A DNA stretch of 64,000 nt from Kordiimonas sediminis. Its GTDB lineage: Bacteria; Pseudomonadota; Alphaproteobacteria; Sphingomonadales; Kordiimonadaceae. Both the position numbers and the translations under genes were made by a program. This document shows positions 52,350-62,355 of this stretch, piece by piece. The stretch is from the NCBI RefSeq assembly GCF_014656395.1, contig NZ_BNCI01000002.1, positions 1 to 64,000 on the forward strand. The letters run 5' to 3'. Each line of letters begins with the position of its first letter. Within the stretch, counting starts at the first letter, position 1. The notes beneath the pieces are model-generated. The model worked only from the letters and a program-made list of their open reading frames with translations, did not search any database and had not been told where the DNA came from.

Positions 52350-53378
52350 ATGAAAGCGCTGGTGAAAGCAGAAGCCGCTGTTGGGCTCGAAATGCAGGAT
52401 GTTGCAGAGCCTGACGTTGGCATCAATGATGTTCTGATCAAAGTCAAGCGAACAGCAATATGCGGCACTGACATGCATATCTATAACTGGGACGACTGGG
52501 CACAAAAGACCATCCCTGTCCCCATGGTTGTTGGCCATGAGTTCGTCGGCGAGATTGTTGATGTCGGGTCAAACGTCAATGACTTCAAACCGGGCCAGAT
52601 CGTGTCGGGCGAAGGACATGTTGTTTGCGGCCGGTGCAGAAACTGTATGGCGGGGCGTCGACATCTGTGTGCGCACACGTCTGGGGTGGGTGTAAACCGC
52701 CCTGGCGCGTTTGCTGAATATGTTTCCCTGCCGATGTCCAATGTTTGGGTTCACCGTAAAGGTATTGATCTGGATGTTGCCAGCTTGTTTGACCCTCTTG
52801 GCAATGCGACGCATACCGCACTGCAGTGGGATCTGCTGGGCGAGGATGTTTTGATCACCGGTGCAGGGCCAATTGGCGCAATGGCCGCGGCCGTATGTCG
52901 GCATGCCGGGGCGCGGCATGTTGTGATTACAGATGTGATCGACAGCCGTCTTGATTTGGCGGTGAAGCTTGGGGCGACGCGCGGGGTGAATGTTACGCGG
53001 GAAAAAATCGAAGATGTTGTGGCTGAACTGGGGATGAGCGAAGGTTTTGATGTGGGCCTTGAAATGTCCGGGAATGCTTCTGCCTTCAATAGTCTTCTGG
53101 CGAATATGTGTCATGGCGGCAAAGTGTCTATCCTCGGAATTCCTTCAGAGGACACAAAAATCGACTGGAATCTGGTCATTTTCAATATGTTGACCCTTAA
53201 GGGCATATACGGCCGTGAGATGTATGAAACATGGTACAAAATGTCTGTCATGATCGATAATGGGCTTGATATATCGTCGGTCATTACGCACCGTTTGCCT
53301 TTCACCGATTTTCAACAAGGTTTCGATGCAATGAATGCGGGTGAAGCCAGCAAAGTTATTCTGAACTGGGACGTTTAA
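52350..53378 (+). CDS. tdh: L-threonine 3-dehydrogenase
   Basis: The 342-residue zinc alcohol-dehydrogenase-family enzyme has the catalytic zinc site ([24 protein letters not shown]), four structural-zinc cysteines ([15 protein letters not shown]) and the NAD site ([16 protein letters not shown]). It oxidises threonine to 2-amino-3-oxobutyrate. The gene pairs with kbl, 1 base downstream, completing threonine conversion to glycine and acetyl-CoA. Confidence 0.97.
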   Translation: MKALVKAEAAVGLEMQDVAEPDVGINDVLIKVKRTAICGTDMHIYNWDDWAQKTIPVPMVVGHEFVGEIVDVGSNVNDFKPGQIVSGEGHVVCGRCRNCMAGRRHLCAHTSGVGVNRPGAFAEYVSLPMSNVWVHRKGIDLDVASLFDPLGNATHTALQWDLLGEDVLITGAGPIGAMAAAVCRHAGARHVVITDVIDSRLDLAVKLGATRGVNVTREKIEDVVAELGMSEGFDVGLEMSGNASAFNSLLANMCHGGKVSILGIPSEDTKIDWNLVIFNMLTLKGIYGREMYETWYKMSVMIDNGLDISSVITHRLPFTDFQQGFDAMNAGEASKVILNWDV

Positions 53379-53379
53379 T

Positions 53380-54567
53380 ATGTATACGATGAAAGAATTT
53401 CTGGAAGGCGAGCTTCAGGGTATCCGTGATGCCGGCCTTTATAAGAACGAGCGCAAAATCACAACGCCGCAAGGCGCGAGTGTCGGCGTCTCAACCGGTG
53501 AAACAGTTCTGAACCTGTGTGCGAATAATTATCTCGGCCTTGCACAGCATCCAGAAGTTAATGCGGCTGCTATGCAGGGGCTGAAAGACTGGGGCTACGG
53601 TATGGCGTCTGTGCGCTTTATTTGCGGCACACAGACACTCCATAAACAGCTTGAAGATGTCCTGACCGAATTTCTGGGTACCGAGGATACAATTCTGTAC
53701 CCCAGTTGTTTTGATGCGAATGGCGGTCTGTTTGAAACGTTACTGGGTCCTGAAGATGCGGTTATTTCAGATGAACTAAACCATGCATCCATTATTGACG
53801 GAGTACGTCTGTGCAAGGCGAAGCGTTACCGCTATAAAAATAATGATATGGCAGATTTGGAAGTTCAGCTGAAGGCCGCAAAAGAAGCAGGCGCACGCTT
53901 TATTCTTGTAACCACTGACGGCGTATTTTCCATGGATGGGTATATCGCGCAACTCGATAAAGTTTGCGACCTTGCAGATAAATACGGCGCGCTAGTGCAT
54001 TTTGATGATGCGCATGCAACGGGCTTCGTCGGTGAACGCGGACGGGGCACACATGAATACCGTAACTGTATGGACCGTATCGACCTGACGACAGGAACGC
54101 TGGGTAAGGCACTGGGCGGTGCATCAGGTGGTTATACTTCTGGCAAGAAAGAGATTATCGAGCTGCTGCGTCAGCGCAGTCGCCCGTATCTGTTCTCCAA
54201 CACGGTGGCGCCGCCAGTGGTTGCCGGTGCCCTAAAGGCGATGGAGCTTGTCACACGCGATAACGTTCTGCGTGATCAGTTGCGGGAGAATACCAAGTAT
54301 TTCCGTGCCGGGCTTGAAAGTCACGGATTTGATTTACTGCCGGGTGAGCATGCGATCGTGCCTATTATGCTGTATGATGCGGCACTTGCAGCCCGTTTTG
54401 CCGATGAAATGCTGAAGCTGGGTGTCTATGTGATTGCATTCAGTTATCCGGTTGTGCCGAATGGCAAGGCCCGGATACGGACCCAGATGTCAGCGGCTTT
54501 GACGCGGGAAGATCTGGATAAAGCGATTGATGCTTTCGGTGCAGTGAAAAAAGCGATGGGGATATAA
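53380..54567 (+). CDS. kbl: 2-amino-3-ketobutyrate CoA ligase
   Basis: This 395-residue PLP enzyme of the alpha-oxoamine synthase family has [27 protein letters not shown], and the PLP lysine in [15 protein letters not shown]. It cleaves 2-amino-3-oxobutyrate with CoA to glycine and acetyl-CoA. It begins immediately after tdh, indicating an operon and coupled translation. Confidence 0.97.
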   Translation: MYTMKEFLEGELQGIRDAGLYKNERKITTPQGASVGVSTGETVLNLCANNYLGLAQHPEVNAAAMQGLKDWGYGMASVRFICGTQTLHKQLEDVLTEFLGTEDTILYPSCFDANGGLFETLLGPEDAVISDELNHASIIDGVRLCKAKRYRYKNNDMADLEVQLKAAKEAGARFILVTTDGVFSMDGYIAQLDKVCDLADKYGALVHFDDAHATGFVGERGRGTHEYRNCMDRIDLTTGTLGKALGGASGGYTSGKKEIIELLRQRSRPYLFSNTVAPPVVAGALKAMELVTRDNVLRDQLRENTKYFRAGLESHGFDLLPGEHAIVPIMLYDAALAARFADEMLKLGVYVIAFSYPVVPNGKARIRTQMSAALTREDLDKAIDAFGAVKKAMGI

Positions 54568-54625
54568 TCTCCCCATCTATTCTGCTGTTGCGCTGTGCCT
54601 GCTGGACACTGCGTCTTTTCAAGGA

Positions 54626-55186
54626 TTACGTCCCGGATTTTTCCTTGTCCGGGGCATAGGCAATTACCTCAATTTCCACAAGACCTGTATCATCAAACAG
54701 CGAACTGATGCCGATGGCTGTCCATGCCGAATGCGGTTCGTCCATCAGGTCATCTTTTACTTCTGCGATGACTTTGATCTGTTCCGGTTTAGATAAGTTC
54801 AGATACGGGCTGTCAAACACATGGAAGGTGCGGATTTTCACCACGCTATTCCAGTCTGCACCACCGGCTTCAAGAATTTTACCAATGATATTCATGGCGC
54901 GTTTGATACGTTCTTTGTATCCGTCACGGTCTAGCGGGGCATCTGAACCGTTTGCCGTGGCTACAACCCCGGAAAAATACAGGGTGTCACCCGCGCGAAC
55001 AGCGGGCGAGAATTGGAACTCACTATCATACCATCCTGCTTTCAGGCGCTTGTCGGCAATGATGGCAGTTTTATTATGCCCGGAAATATTGGGTGTACTG
55101 TAGTCAGGGCTGCTGGCATCTTGTGCCGACACTGCCTGCGTCATCATGAGCCCGGCAAGGCCCAATGCTTTGTAAAGTTTATACAT
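54626..55186 (-). CDS. Exported RidA-like protein lacking the catalytic Arg
   Basis: The 186-residue product has a signal peptide (LGLAGLMMTQAVSAQ) and a RidA/YjgF fold (AGDTLYFSGVVA, NIIGKILEAGGADWNSVVKIRTF). The usual Arg-Ser/Thr-x-Val-Gly motif reads SAWTAIGI here, so the Arg needed for imine deamination is replaced, most likely by Trp. It is therefore probably not an enamine/imine deaminase. Periplasmic RidA relatives have unknown roles. Confidence 0.75.
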   Translation of the reverse strand: MYKLYKALGLAGLMMTQAVSAQDASSPDYSTPNISGHNKTAIIADKRLKAGWYDSEFQFSPAVRAGDTLYFSGVVATANGSDAPLDRDGYKERIKRAMNIIGKILEAGGADWNSVVKIRTFHVFDSPYLNLSKPEQIKVIAEVKDDLMDEPHSAWTAIGISSLFDDTGLVEIEVIAYAPDKEKSGT

Positions 55187-55283
55187 GATATCCCCCTTAT
55201 AGTTTCGGATGCCAAAAGAGACAGGATGACGGCTGCCGGGTCACCAATAATTCGGTGAATTGTGGGAGGATAGCGACCAAAAG

Positions 55284-55316
55284 AGAAAGGGAGACAGCAG
55301 TGCTGTCTCCCTTTCT
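55284..55316 (-). terminator. Long palindromic hairpin after the M18 gene
   Basis: Perfect 16-bp arms AGAAAGGGAGACAGCA / TGCTGTCTCCCTTTCT around one G. It lies downstream of the M18 gene on the minus strand and before the ridA-like start. There is no long T-run, but the stem is very strong. Confidence 0.6.
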
Positions 55317-55346
55317 GACATTCGTTTAGTCTGGATGGCCTGATGC

Positions 55347-56792
55347 CTACCGACTAAACTCTACAAAAGCTTTAATGCCGTCTTTCATGGCAAGCAGGTC
55401 CAGCTTGTCACTGACAGCATAGGGGGTGTGGATAGATAAAACCGGTGCACCAAAATCAATGGTATCGATGTTCTGTCGGGCAAGTTCGCGCCCCAACGTG
55501 CCACCACCTGCTTTGCCGACTTTGTATGTGCTGGTTTGCCAGGGCACGTCATTGGCGTCCAGTGCTGCCCGTGTCCAGGCAATCAGTTCGCTATTGGCAT
55601 CAAAGCCGCGCCCGTAAAGTTTGATGTTCACACCGCCGCCCAAATGGGGGGCGTTCCCCAGTTCCCATGCAGACGGGTTCATGGGGTTAACGCCCGGGTT
55701 GACGTCGATTGACAGGGCTTTTGACTGCGCAAATGTTCCGCTTAGGATAGGTTGACGGTATGCGTCACCAATCTCTGCGTATAGAAGATTGCCAATCAGG
55801 TTTGGCAGATACATGCTGGAGGCGCCGGTCACATTGTTGTTGCCGCTTTCTTCATTGTCGGCAAGATAGATGATCGCGGTCTGTGGCAGGTTATTGGCCT
55901 CTGTTGCTGCAATCAGGCTGGAAAAGCCTGCCAGTCGGTCATCCTGCCCGTAAATTGCCATCAGGCGGCGGTCAAATCCAACATCCCGTGGGCGCATGGC
56001 GGGAACTAACGACAGTTCTGCAGATACCAGATCAGCAGGTTCAATGCCGTATGTATCCTTCAGGTACGACAGAACCCATTTACCGACACTTTCTTCGCCG
56101 TGTGGGCCGCTTGCAACGATTGGGTCCAGCTCTTCATGGGCGATCAGGTCGCTTGCTTTGCGGCTGGTGCGGTCCCGGGATGTGTGGGGAGATAGTTCGG
56201 GGATAATGAAAATTGGATCATCCGGGTTCAGGCCTACGTTGATTTCCGTAGTTGATCCATCTTTGCGGTCAACGCGCCCAACCAGCGCGAGGGGAATATT
56301 AGTCCACTGGTATGTGCGGATGCCGCCATGATAGTTGGTTTGGAACAGGGCGAAGCCTTGTTTTTCATAGAGGGGGCGCCCTTTTAGTTCCAGACGCGGG
56401 CTGTCAATATGGCTGGCAACTATGCGTACACCGTCTTTGATAGAGGCTTTGCCGCCAAGGATGATAGCAAGGGCTCTGTCCCTGTTACTGTGATAATATT
56501 TATCGCCCTTATTTACTTGTGTGCCTTCTGACCATTCCTTGAAGCCGTTAGCCTTCAGAGTTTTAATCGCGGCAGCCACGGTTAGAAGTTCTGTGCGAGC
56601 TTCTGCCAGAAACGACTTATAGTCTTCGCCAAACTGCATTGCAGCTGCCACATGATTGGGGTCTGCATTTTTCCATCCGTTTTCACAAGTTGCCTGCTGG
56701 CAAAGTTCATTGGCGGATGCCATGGGCGCTGGTGCAGCCGTGATGGCCGTTGAAAGCATAAAGGCAGAAAGTATGGTTCTGGCAAAAGTCAT
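55347..56792 (-). CDS. Exported M18-family zinc aminopeptidase
   Basis: The 481-residue product has a signal peptide (FMLSTAITAAPAPMASA), unusual for M18 enzymes, which normally work in the cytosol. Zinc and catalytic motifs are present: VASHIDSPRLELKG, LADNEESGNNNVTGASS, SIDVNPGVNP and PHLGGGVNIKLYG. It would remove N-terminal residues from peptides in the periplasm. Confidence 0.88.
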   Translation of the reverse strand: MTFARTILSAFMLSTAITAAPAPMASANELCQQATCENGWKNADPNHVAAAMQFGEDYKSFLAEARTELLTVAAAIKTLKANGFKEWSEGTQVNKGDKYYHSNRDRALAIILGGKASIKDGVRIVASHIDSPRLELKGRPLYEKQGFALFQTNYHGGIRTYQWTNIPLALVGRVDRKDGSTTEINVGLNPDDPIFIIPELSPHTSRDRTSRKASDLIAHEELDPIVASGPHGEESVGKWVLSYLKDTYGIEPADLVSAELSLVPAMRPRDVGFDRRLMAIYGQDDRLAGFSSLIAATEANNLPQTAIIYLADNEESGNNNVTGASSMYLPNLIGNLLYAEIGDAYRQPILSGTFAQSKALSIDVNPGVNPMNPSAWELGNAPHLGGGVNIKLYGRGFDANSELIAWTRAALDANDVPWQTSTYKVGKAGGGTLGRELARQNIDTIDFGAPVLSIHTPYAVSDKLDLLAMKDGIKAFVEFSR

Positions 56793-56955
56793 TGATCCCT
56801 CATTTTGTCTATGTCTGTTTTTGAGAATGCATATTTATCAGGGGAATTGTAGGCTTTGTCCAGTTCTGAAAACTCTGTGAGGAGTATGGCGCATTGTCTA
56901 TAGATAGGCTATATGGTTCATACTTTTTGCAAGGACCAGAGTAAAAGGACCCTAC

Positions 56956-57426
56956 ATGAATAAATCGGACATCTATCAATCTACGGCGGAGGCAATTCTA
57001 GCCGTTCTTGATGGCGAACCAAATGTTACTGCGCGTATGGCGACAGTTTCCTGTCTTTTATCACAGGCATTTCCTGATCGGTTTTTTTGGACCGGCTTCT
57101 ATTGTGTTGATCCGGATAAATCAAAAGAGCTTATTGTGGGCCCGTACCAAGGGACGCTGGGGTGTCTGCGCATTCCTTTTGGGCGCGGCGTATGCGGTAT
57201 GGCGGCTGCAACTGGTGAAACACAGATTGTCAAAGATGTACATGCTATTGAAAATCATATCGCGTGTGACAGCCGCAGTAATTCAGAAATTGTGGTGCCG
57301 GTCTATGGCGCAGATCAGAAACTGATTGCCGTGTTCGATGTGGATTCAACCCAGGTGGCAGCGTTTGATGAAACAGATAAAACGCATCTGGAAGACATTT
57401 TAAATAAAGTATTTAGCAAAGGATAG
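56956..57426 (+). CDS. msrC: Free methionine-(R)-sulfoxide reductase (GAF type)
   Basis: The 156-residue GAF-domain protein has the fRMsr active-site cysteines in [19 protein letters not shown] and [16 protein letters not shown]. It reduces free methionine sulfoxide using thioredoxin. It is followed by a glyoxalase gene after 5 bases, making a small stress operon. Confidence 0.9.
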   Translation: MNKSDIYQSTAEAILAVLDGEPNVTARMATVSCLLSQAFPDRFFWTGFYCVDPDKSKELIVGPYQGTLGCLRIPFGRGVCGMAAATGETQIVKDVHAIENHIACDSRSNSEIVVPVYGADQKLIAVFDVDSTQVAAFDETDKTHLEDILNKVFSKG

Positions 57427-57431
57427 GGACG

Positions 57432-57851
57432 ATGAAATATTTGCACACCATGGTACGTGTAAAGGACCTAGAAGAATCGCTTGATTTTTATTGCAATAAA
57501 TTTGGTTTGATTGAAGTAGGACGCAAAGACGTGCCGGAAGGGCGCTTTACGCTTGTATTCCTGGCAGCGCCGGGGGATGAAGATGCACAGGTTGAGCTGA
57601 CATACAACTGGGATCCGCAGGAGTATGAAGGGGGCAGAAACTTTGGACATCTAGCGTATGCAGTTGATGATATTTATGCCCACTGCCAGAAATTGATGGA
57701 TGCTGGGGTTACTATTAATCGACCTCCTCGGGACGGTTATATGGCATTTGTCCGTAGCCCGGACGGAATTTCTATCGAGCTTCTGCAAAAGGGCGAAAGA
57801 TTGCCGCCAGCAGAACCTTGGGCTTCGATGCCAAACACTGGAGAATGGTAA
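57432..57851 (+). CDS. gloA: Lactoylglutathione lyase (glyoxalase I)
   Basis: The 139-residue VOC-fold enzyme has metal ligands His5 (KYLHTMVRV), Glu (QVELTYNWD), His ([10 protein letters not shown]) and Glu (SIELLQKG). It converts the hemithioacetal of methylglyoxal and glutathione to lactoylglutathione. It is in an operon with the fRMsr gene. Confidence 0.93.
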   Translation: MKYLHTMVRVKDLEESLDFYCNKFGLIEVGRKDVPEGRFTLVFLAAPGDEDAQVELTYNWDPQEYEGGRNFGHLAYAVDDIYAHCQKLMDAGVTINRPPRDGYMAFVRSPDGISIELLQKGERLPPAEPWASMPNTGEW

Positions 57852-57957
57852 AAAAATACTTTTGTTTGGAAAATGTGCCTGCGTTAACTTAGTCTTAAAA
57901 CTAGAGACGGTTAAATTAGGCGCGATTTTTAGGGCCGAGGGTTAAGAGGGTAACGGG

Positions 57958-59529
57958 GTGACACTACACTGGTCGAATAGACTTTCATTCAGGCTTGCAA
58001 CCACCGCAGTGATTATTGCATTCGCTTTAGGTTTGGTTTTGTCCGCTGTTCAGGTTTATCTGGATTATCTGGATGAAGGTGATTTGCTTGAACAGAAAGT
58101 CATCAAAAGCCTGTCTGTGGCTGATAAAGCCGCGACACGAGCTGTTCTTATTCTGGATACTGAGCTGGCGCAGGAAGTTGTGTCCGGCCTGATGGAATAT
58201 GATTATATTAGTGAGGCCTCTATCCTGGATGATCACGGAACGGTCTTGGCTGGTCGGAAGCGGGAAACAGAAGCAAACCCTGTCCGGTTCGGTTGGGTTC
58301 GTATGTTCATTGATGATCTGGTACCTTACAGTTTTGGCCTTACGCTGCCGGAAACCATGGCGGAAGATCCAGGTAGCCTGCATGTAGTCGTTGACCGGGC
58401 TGTTGGGATGCAGCCATTTTTCTCCCGTGCTGTGACAACATTTTTGTCCGGGTTTGTCAGGAACTTTGTTCTGGTTATGCTACTTTATTTTGCATTCTAC
58501 CGGATCGTGACAAAACCGCTGACCGATATTGTTGAGAAGGTCGCCCGAATCAGCCCTGAACAACCTGGCGAGCAGCGGATCGAAAAGCCTGCGTCCCATA
58601 AAAATGACGAACTTGGTCTTTTGGTGTCACAAATTAATATGGCTTTTGATGCAGTGCAGGTGCTGCTGGATAACCTTCGGTCCACCAACCGCGCTCTGTC
58701 TTCCTCTGAGGAGGCACTCCGCCGTCGGTCGTGGGAGTTGGAAAAAGAAGTTGAGCGTACAAAAGAGACAGCCCGTCAATTAATCGCCACCAAGGAAGAA
58801 GCAGAAGCCGCTAACCGCGCGAAAAGTGTTTTCCTTGCCAACGTATCGCATGAACTTCGGACACCTCTTAATGCTATTATTGGATTTTCCAGTATCATGG
58901 CAGACGAAATGTTTGGGCCGGTCGGGCAGCGGAAGTATCAGGAATACTTGCAGGATATTCGGTCTTCTTCGGAACATCTATCCGATGTTCTCGGTGAAGT
59001 GTTAGACTTGGCGAAAATTGAGGCCGGTCAGATGAAGCTGGAAGAAGAGCCCGTGGATATTAAGAACCTGTGCTCTGAAAGCGTCTCTCTCGTGTCGGCA
59101 CAAGCCAGTACCAAAGGTTTTGGCATAACAATGCAAATTGCTGATGAGCTGCCTCATGTCAATGGTGATCGTCTGCGTATCAAACAGTCCATTTTGAATT
59201 TATTGTCGAATGCGGTGAAATTTACACCTAGTGGTTCGGAAGGCGTAATTTTGCGGGCTGGTATGCTGGAGGATGGCAGTCTGCAGATTGAAGTGCAGGA
59301 CCACGGTATTGGAATCCCGGAAGATGAGCAGGAGCTTGTCTTCTCGCCCTTCATGCGCTCAGCCTCCGCGCTTAGTCGTTCTCACGAAGGGACCGGTCTT
59401 GGTCTTGCGCTGGTGAAATCCTTCATTGAGGAGCATGGCGGAAGCATCAGGCTTGAAAGCACGCCAGAGGTTGGAACAACTTTCTTCGTTGTATTCCCGC
59501 CAGCACGAATAGTGGCAAACGCGGCGTAG
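57958..59529 (+). CDS. Membrane sensor histidine kinase, PleC/DivJ-like core
   Basis: The 523-residue product starts at GTG after GAGGG. Two membrane spans (about 10-35 and 160-180) flank a periplasmic sensor domain. A HAMP-like segment, a coiled coil, HisKA (FLANVSHELRTPLNAIIGFS) and HATPase (NLLSNAVKFTP, DHGIGIPEDE, GTGLGLALVK) follow. The sequence after the His (FGPVGQRKYQEYLQDI) is typical of alphaproteobacterial PleC/DivJ-type kinases. No response regulator gene is adjacent. Confidence 0.88.
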   Translation: MTLHWSNRLSFRLATTAVIIAFALGLVLSAVQVYLDYLDEGDLLEQKVIKSLSVADKAATRAVLILDTELAQEVVSGLMEYDYISEASILDDHGTVLAGRKRETEANPVRFGWVRMFIDDLVPYSFGLTLPETMAEDPGSLHVVVDRAVGMQPFFSRAVTTFLSGFVRNFVLVMLLYFAFYRIVTKPLTDIVEKVARISPEQPGEQRIEKPASHKNDELGLLVSQINMAFDAVQVLLDNLRSTNRALSSSEEALRRRSWELEKEVERTKETARQLIATKEEAEAANRAKSVFLANVSHELRTPLNAIIGFSSIMADEMFGPVGQRKYQEYLQDIRSSSEHLSDVLGEVLDLAKIEAGQMKLEEEPVDIKNLCSESVSLVSAQASTKGFGITMQIADELPHVNGDRLRIKQSILNLLSNAVKFTPSGSEGVILRAGMLEDGSLQIEVQDHGIGIPEDEQELVFSPFMRSASALSRSHEGTGLGLALVKSFIEEHGGSIRLESTPEVGTTFFVVFPPARIVANAA

Positions 59530-59551
59530 CATCAGGGTATTCTGCAGTAAA

Positions 59552-59577
59552 AAAAGCCGGGAATTTTCCCGGCTTTT
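59552..59577. terminator. Bidirectional terminator
   Basis: AAAAGCCGGGAA / TTCCCGGCTTTT forms a perfect hairpin with A- and T-runs on either side. It sits between the convergent kinase gene and bdhA, and suits both. Confidence 0.9.
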
Positions 59578-59605
59578 GCAATTCAGGCCCAAGGGGTATG
59601 GAATG

Positions 59606-60397
59606 TTACCGGGCGGTCCACCCGCCATCAATCGCAACCGATGTACCGTTAAAGGATTTACCCTGATCAGAGCATAACAGCACGCACATGCTTGCCAGTT
59701 CAGAAACTTCGACAAATCTTTTATTGGGCTGTGCTGCCAACATCACGTTCCGGATTACATCTTCTTCAGACATGCCGTGCACTTTTGCCTGATCTTTGAT
59801 CTGGCCTTCCACCAGTGGGGTTTTAACGTATCCCGGACAAATGGCATTGACGGTCACATTCTCGTCCTCTGCTGTTTCCAGACCCAGGGTTTTAGTGAAC
59901 CCGATAACCCCGTGCTTGGCAGCGACATAGGCTGATTTGAAGGGGGAGGCAACAAGGCCGTGTACGGAGGCGATGTTTACTATCCGGCCGTACCCTGCAG
60001 AGCGCATAGCAGGTAAAGCGGCTTGTGAGGTATAAAAACAGGACGAAAGGTTGATCGCGATGATCTTCTCCCATTTGTCGGCCGGGAACTCTTCCACCGC
60101 AGAGACATGCTGAATGCCAGCATTGTTGACGAGAATATCGACACTGCCCAGCGTCTTGATACTGTCTTCGACCAGTTTGGTCGCTTCGTCACCACTGGAC
60201 AGGTCGGCAGGGATGTAATGGACTTTAACACCAGTCTCGGATGCAATTTCAGCGCACAGCTTATTGATTTCATCCAGATCACCAAACCCGTTTAGAATGA
60301 CGTTCGCACCCTCTGCGGCAAGGGATCTGGCAATGCCAAGGCCTATTCCGCTTGTGGAGCCGGTAACGAGAGCATTCTTTCCCTGAAGTGAAGCCAT
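59606..60397 (-). CDS. bdhA: 3-hydroxybutyrate dehydrogenase
   Basis: The 263-residue SDR enzyme has the NAD motif TGSTSGIGLGIA, NNAGIQH, and the catalytic Ser-Tyr-Lys (NIASVHG, YVAAKHG). Length and the GQIKDQAKVHGMSEE substrate loop match 3-hydroxybutyrate dehydrogenase. It oxidises 3-hydroxybutyrate to acetoacetate. Divergent to phaZ, it completes storage-polymer use. Confidence 0.93.
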   Translation of the reverse strand: MASLQGKNALVTGSTSGIGLGIARSLAAEGANVILNGFGDLDEINKLCAEIASETGVKVHYIPADLSSGDEATKLVEDSIKTLGSVDILVNNAGIQHVSAVEEFPADKWEKIIAINLSSCFYTSQAALPAMRSAGYGRIVNIASVHGLVASPFKSAYVAAKHGVIGFTKTLGLETAEDENVTVNAICPGYVKTPLVEGQIKDQAKVHGMSEEDVIRNVMLAAQPNKRFVEVSELASMCVLLCSDQGKSFNGTSVAIDGGWTAR

Positions 60398-60589
60398 AAA
60401 ATTCCTCCTGACTAGTGAATGTTTTGCGCTGCACTATAGGGTCAGGATCTGGGCAATGCCAGTGGTATATGTTGAAGATGCTGGTTTAAACATAATTTAT
60501 TTACCCCATTGCGGTATTGTTTATCCCGATGTAGGGTTATTTTAATGCACTGCAACATTTTCAGTGCCACAGCAGTAGAGTGCCGATTT

Positions 60590-61825
60590 ATGTTATATAC
60601 CATTTATGAAATGCAGCATGCTGCCTTTGCACCTGTCCGCTTCTGGGCTGATCAAGGACAAAACTGGTTTCGTAATCCCTATAACCCGCTGGCGAATACG
60701 CCGTACGGTAAGGTTGCGGCCGCCAGCTTTGATATGGTGGAGCAACTAACACGGCGATATGGTAAGCCGAAATTTGGTCTTGATGAAACTGTTGTGGCTG
60801 GGAAAACCGTTCCGGTTACGGAGGAAATTGTCTCCCGCAAGCCATTTGGTCAGTTGAAGCACTTCAAGCGACAAGGGAGCCCTGCAGATCCCCGGATTTT
60901 GGTGGTGGCGCCCATGTCTGGCCATTTTGCGACCCTGCTGCGCGGCACTGTTGAAGCCTTATTGCCTGATCATAATGTCTATATTACCGATTGGCGCGAT
61001 GCGCGGGACATCCCAGTTGTAGACGGTAGTTTCACCCTGGATGATTATGTGGCCTATATTATCGACTGGCTTGCTGATCTGGGGCCCAATACGCATATAC
61101 TGGCCGTCTGCCAGCCTTCTGTGCCGGTGTACGCGGCGGTAAGTCTGATGGAGGCCGAGGAGCACCCCTGCACACCGCCGACGATGACGTTGATGGGCGG
61201 GCCTGTTGATACACGGAACAGCCCAACCGAGGTAAATACACTGGCGACCACCCGTCCCCTGTCCTGGTTTGAAGAAAATGTCATAACCACGGTGCCGCTT
61301 CCCAATGCCGGCTTTATGCGCCGTGTGTATCCTGGCTTTTTGCAGCTGGCAGGTTTTATGACCATGAACCTCGGTGATCATGTTGATAAACATCAGGAAT
61401 TGTTTGAACATCTGATCGTTGGTGATGGTGAAAGCGCAGACAAAACCAAGGCTTTTTACGAGGAATACCGGTCGGTTGCAGATATGACAGCAGAATTTTA
61501 TCTGCAGACAATTCGCGTAGTGTTTCAGGATCATTTGCTGCCTAAAGGTGAATGGATTTCAAATGGTCAGCGCGTTGACCCAGCCAATATTAAAACAACG
61601 GCCATTATGGCAGTTGAGGGTGAGCTGGACGATATTTCTGGTCTTGGCCAAACGAAAGCTGCGCTTGATATCTCGGTAAATCTGGCAGAAGATAAGAAAA
61701 ACTATTATGTGGCCGAAGGGGTAGGGCACTACGGTATTTTCAATGGCCGTAAATGGCGGGAACGCATCGCGCCAGAGGTGAAAGCTTTCATCAGAAAGCA
61801 TGACCATACGACCAAAGGGAAGTAA
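60590..61825 (+). CDS. phaZ: Intracellular polyhydroxybutyrate depolymerase
   Basis: The product has about 411 residues from ATG 60590 (MLYTIYEMQHAAFAPVR). The nucleophile is a Cys in LAVCQPSVPVYA, as in intracellular PhaZ enzymes. Asp is in VEGELDDISG and His in GVGHYGIFNGRKW. It releases 3-hydroxybutyrate from storage granules, which BdhA then oxidises; the two genes diverge. Confidence 0.93.
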   Translation: MLYTIYEMQHAAFAPVRFWADQGQNWFRNPYNPLANTPYGKVAAASFDMVEQLTRRYGKPKFGLDETVVAGKTVPVTEEIVSRKPFGQLKHFKRQGSPADPRILVVAPMSGHFATLLRGTVEALLPDHNVYITDWRDARDIPVVDGSFTLDDYVAYIIDWLADLGPNTHILAVCQPSVPVYAAVSLMEAEEHPCTPPTMTLMGGPVDTRNSPTEVNTLATTRPLSWFEENVITTVPLPNAGFMRRVYPGFLQLAGFMTMNLGDHVDKHQELFEHLIVGDGESADKTKAFYEEYRSVADMTAEFYLQTIRVVFQDHLLPKGEWISNGQRVDPANIKTTAIMAVEGELDDISGLGQTKAALDISVNLAEDKKNYYVAEGVGHYGIFNGRKWRERIAPEVKAFIRKHDHTTKGK

Positions 61826-61861
61826 CGCAGTATCTGCCTCGCAGATGGTGGGAGGCATCAG

Positions 61862-62326
61862 GTGGTGAACTATATTTCTTCTGCGCTTAGGGGCGCGCTT
61901 GTTTCAGGGCTTGCTTTATGTAGCGTGCAGGCACAGGCAGGTGATACGCCCCAATCAACAATCGAAAATTTGTTTAAGGCAATGTATGCCGGGAACGGGG
62001 CTGCTGTGCGCTCGGCCTTTGTCGAAGATGCGACCCTTGACCGGGCGACCAAGGAAGGTGGCTTGCGTCGTAGTGGATTTTCAGGCTGGGCTGACTGGGT
62101 GGATACGCAGCAGGCTGGCGATGCGGATGAACGGATTTTTGGTCTAAAAGTACAGGAATTTGGTTCCCTTGCCACCGTATGGGCGCCGTTCAAATTATGG
62201 TATAAAGGCGACCTTGTCAGTTGCGGCGTGAACACATTCACGCTTACAAAAATCGATACTGACTGGAAAATCATTCACGGTATTGACCGCCATCATGACG
62301 GAGACTGCACCGACTTCAATCCTTAA
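61862..62326 (+). CDS. Exported NTF2/SnoaL-like protein
   Basis: The 154-residue product starts at GTG after GGAGG, 37 bases behind phaZ. A signal peptide (LVSGLALCSVQAQA) precedes an NTF2-like cone fold (QSTIENLFKAMYAGNGAAVR, then WKIIHGIDRHHDG). Such domains bind small ligands or act as polyketide-type isomerases; the substrate is unknown. It could be co-transcribed with phaZ. Confidence 0.75.
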   Translation: MVNYISSALRGALVSGLALCSVQAQAGDTPQSTIENLFKAMYAGNGAAVRSAFVEDATLDRATKEGGLRRSGFSGWADWVDTQQAGDADERIFGLKVQEFGSLATVWAPFKLWYKGDLVSCGVNTFTLTKIDTDWKIIHGIDRHHDGDCTDFNP

Positions 62327-62355
62327 GATGAAGTCGGTACGTATGGTTTGGTTGT

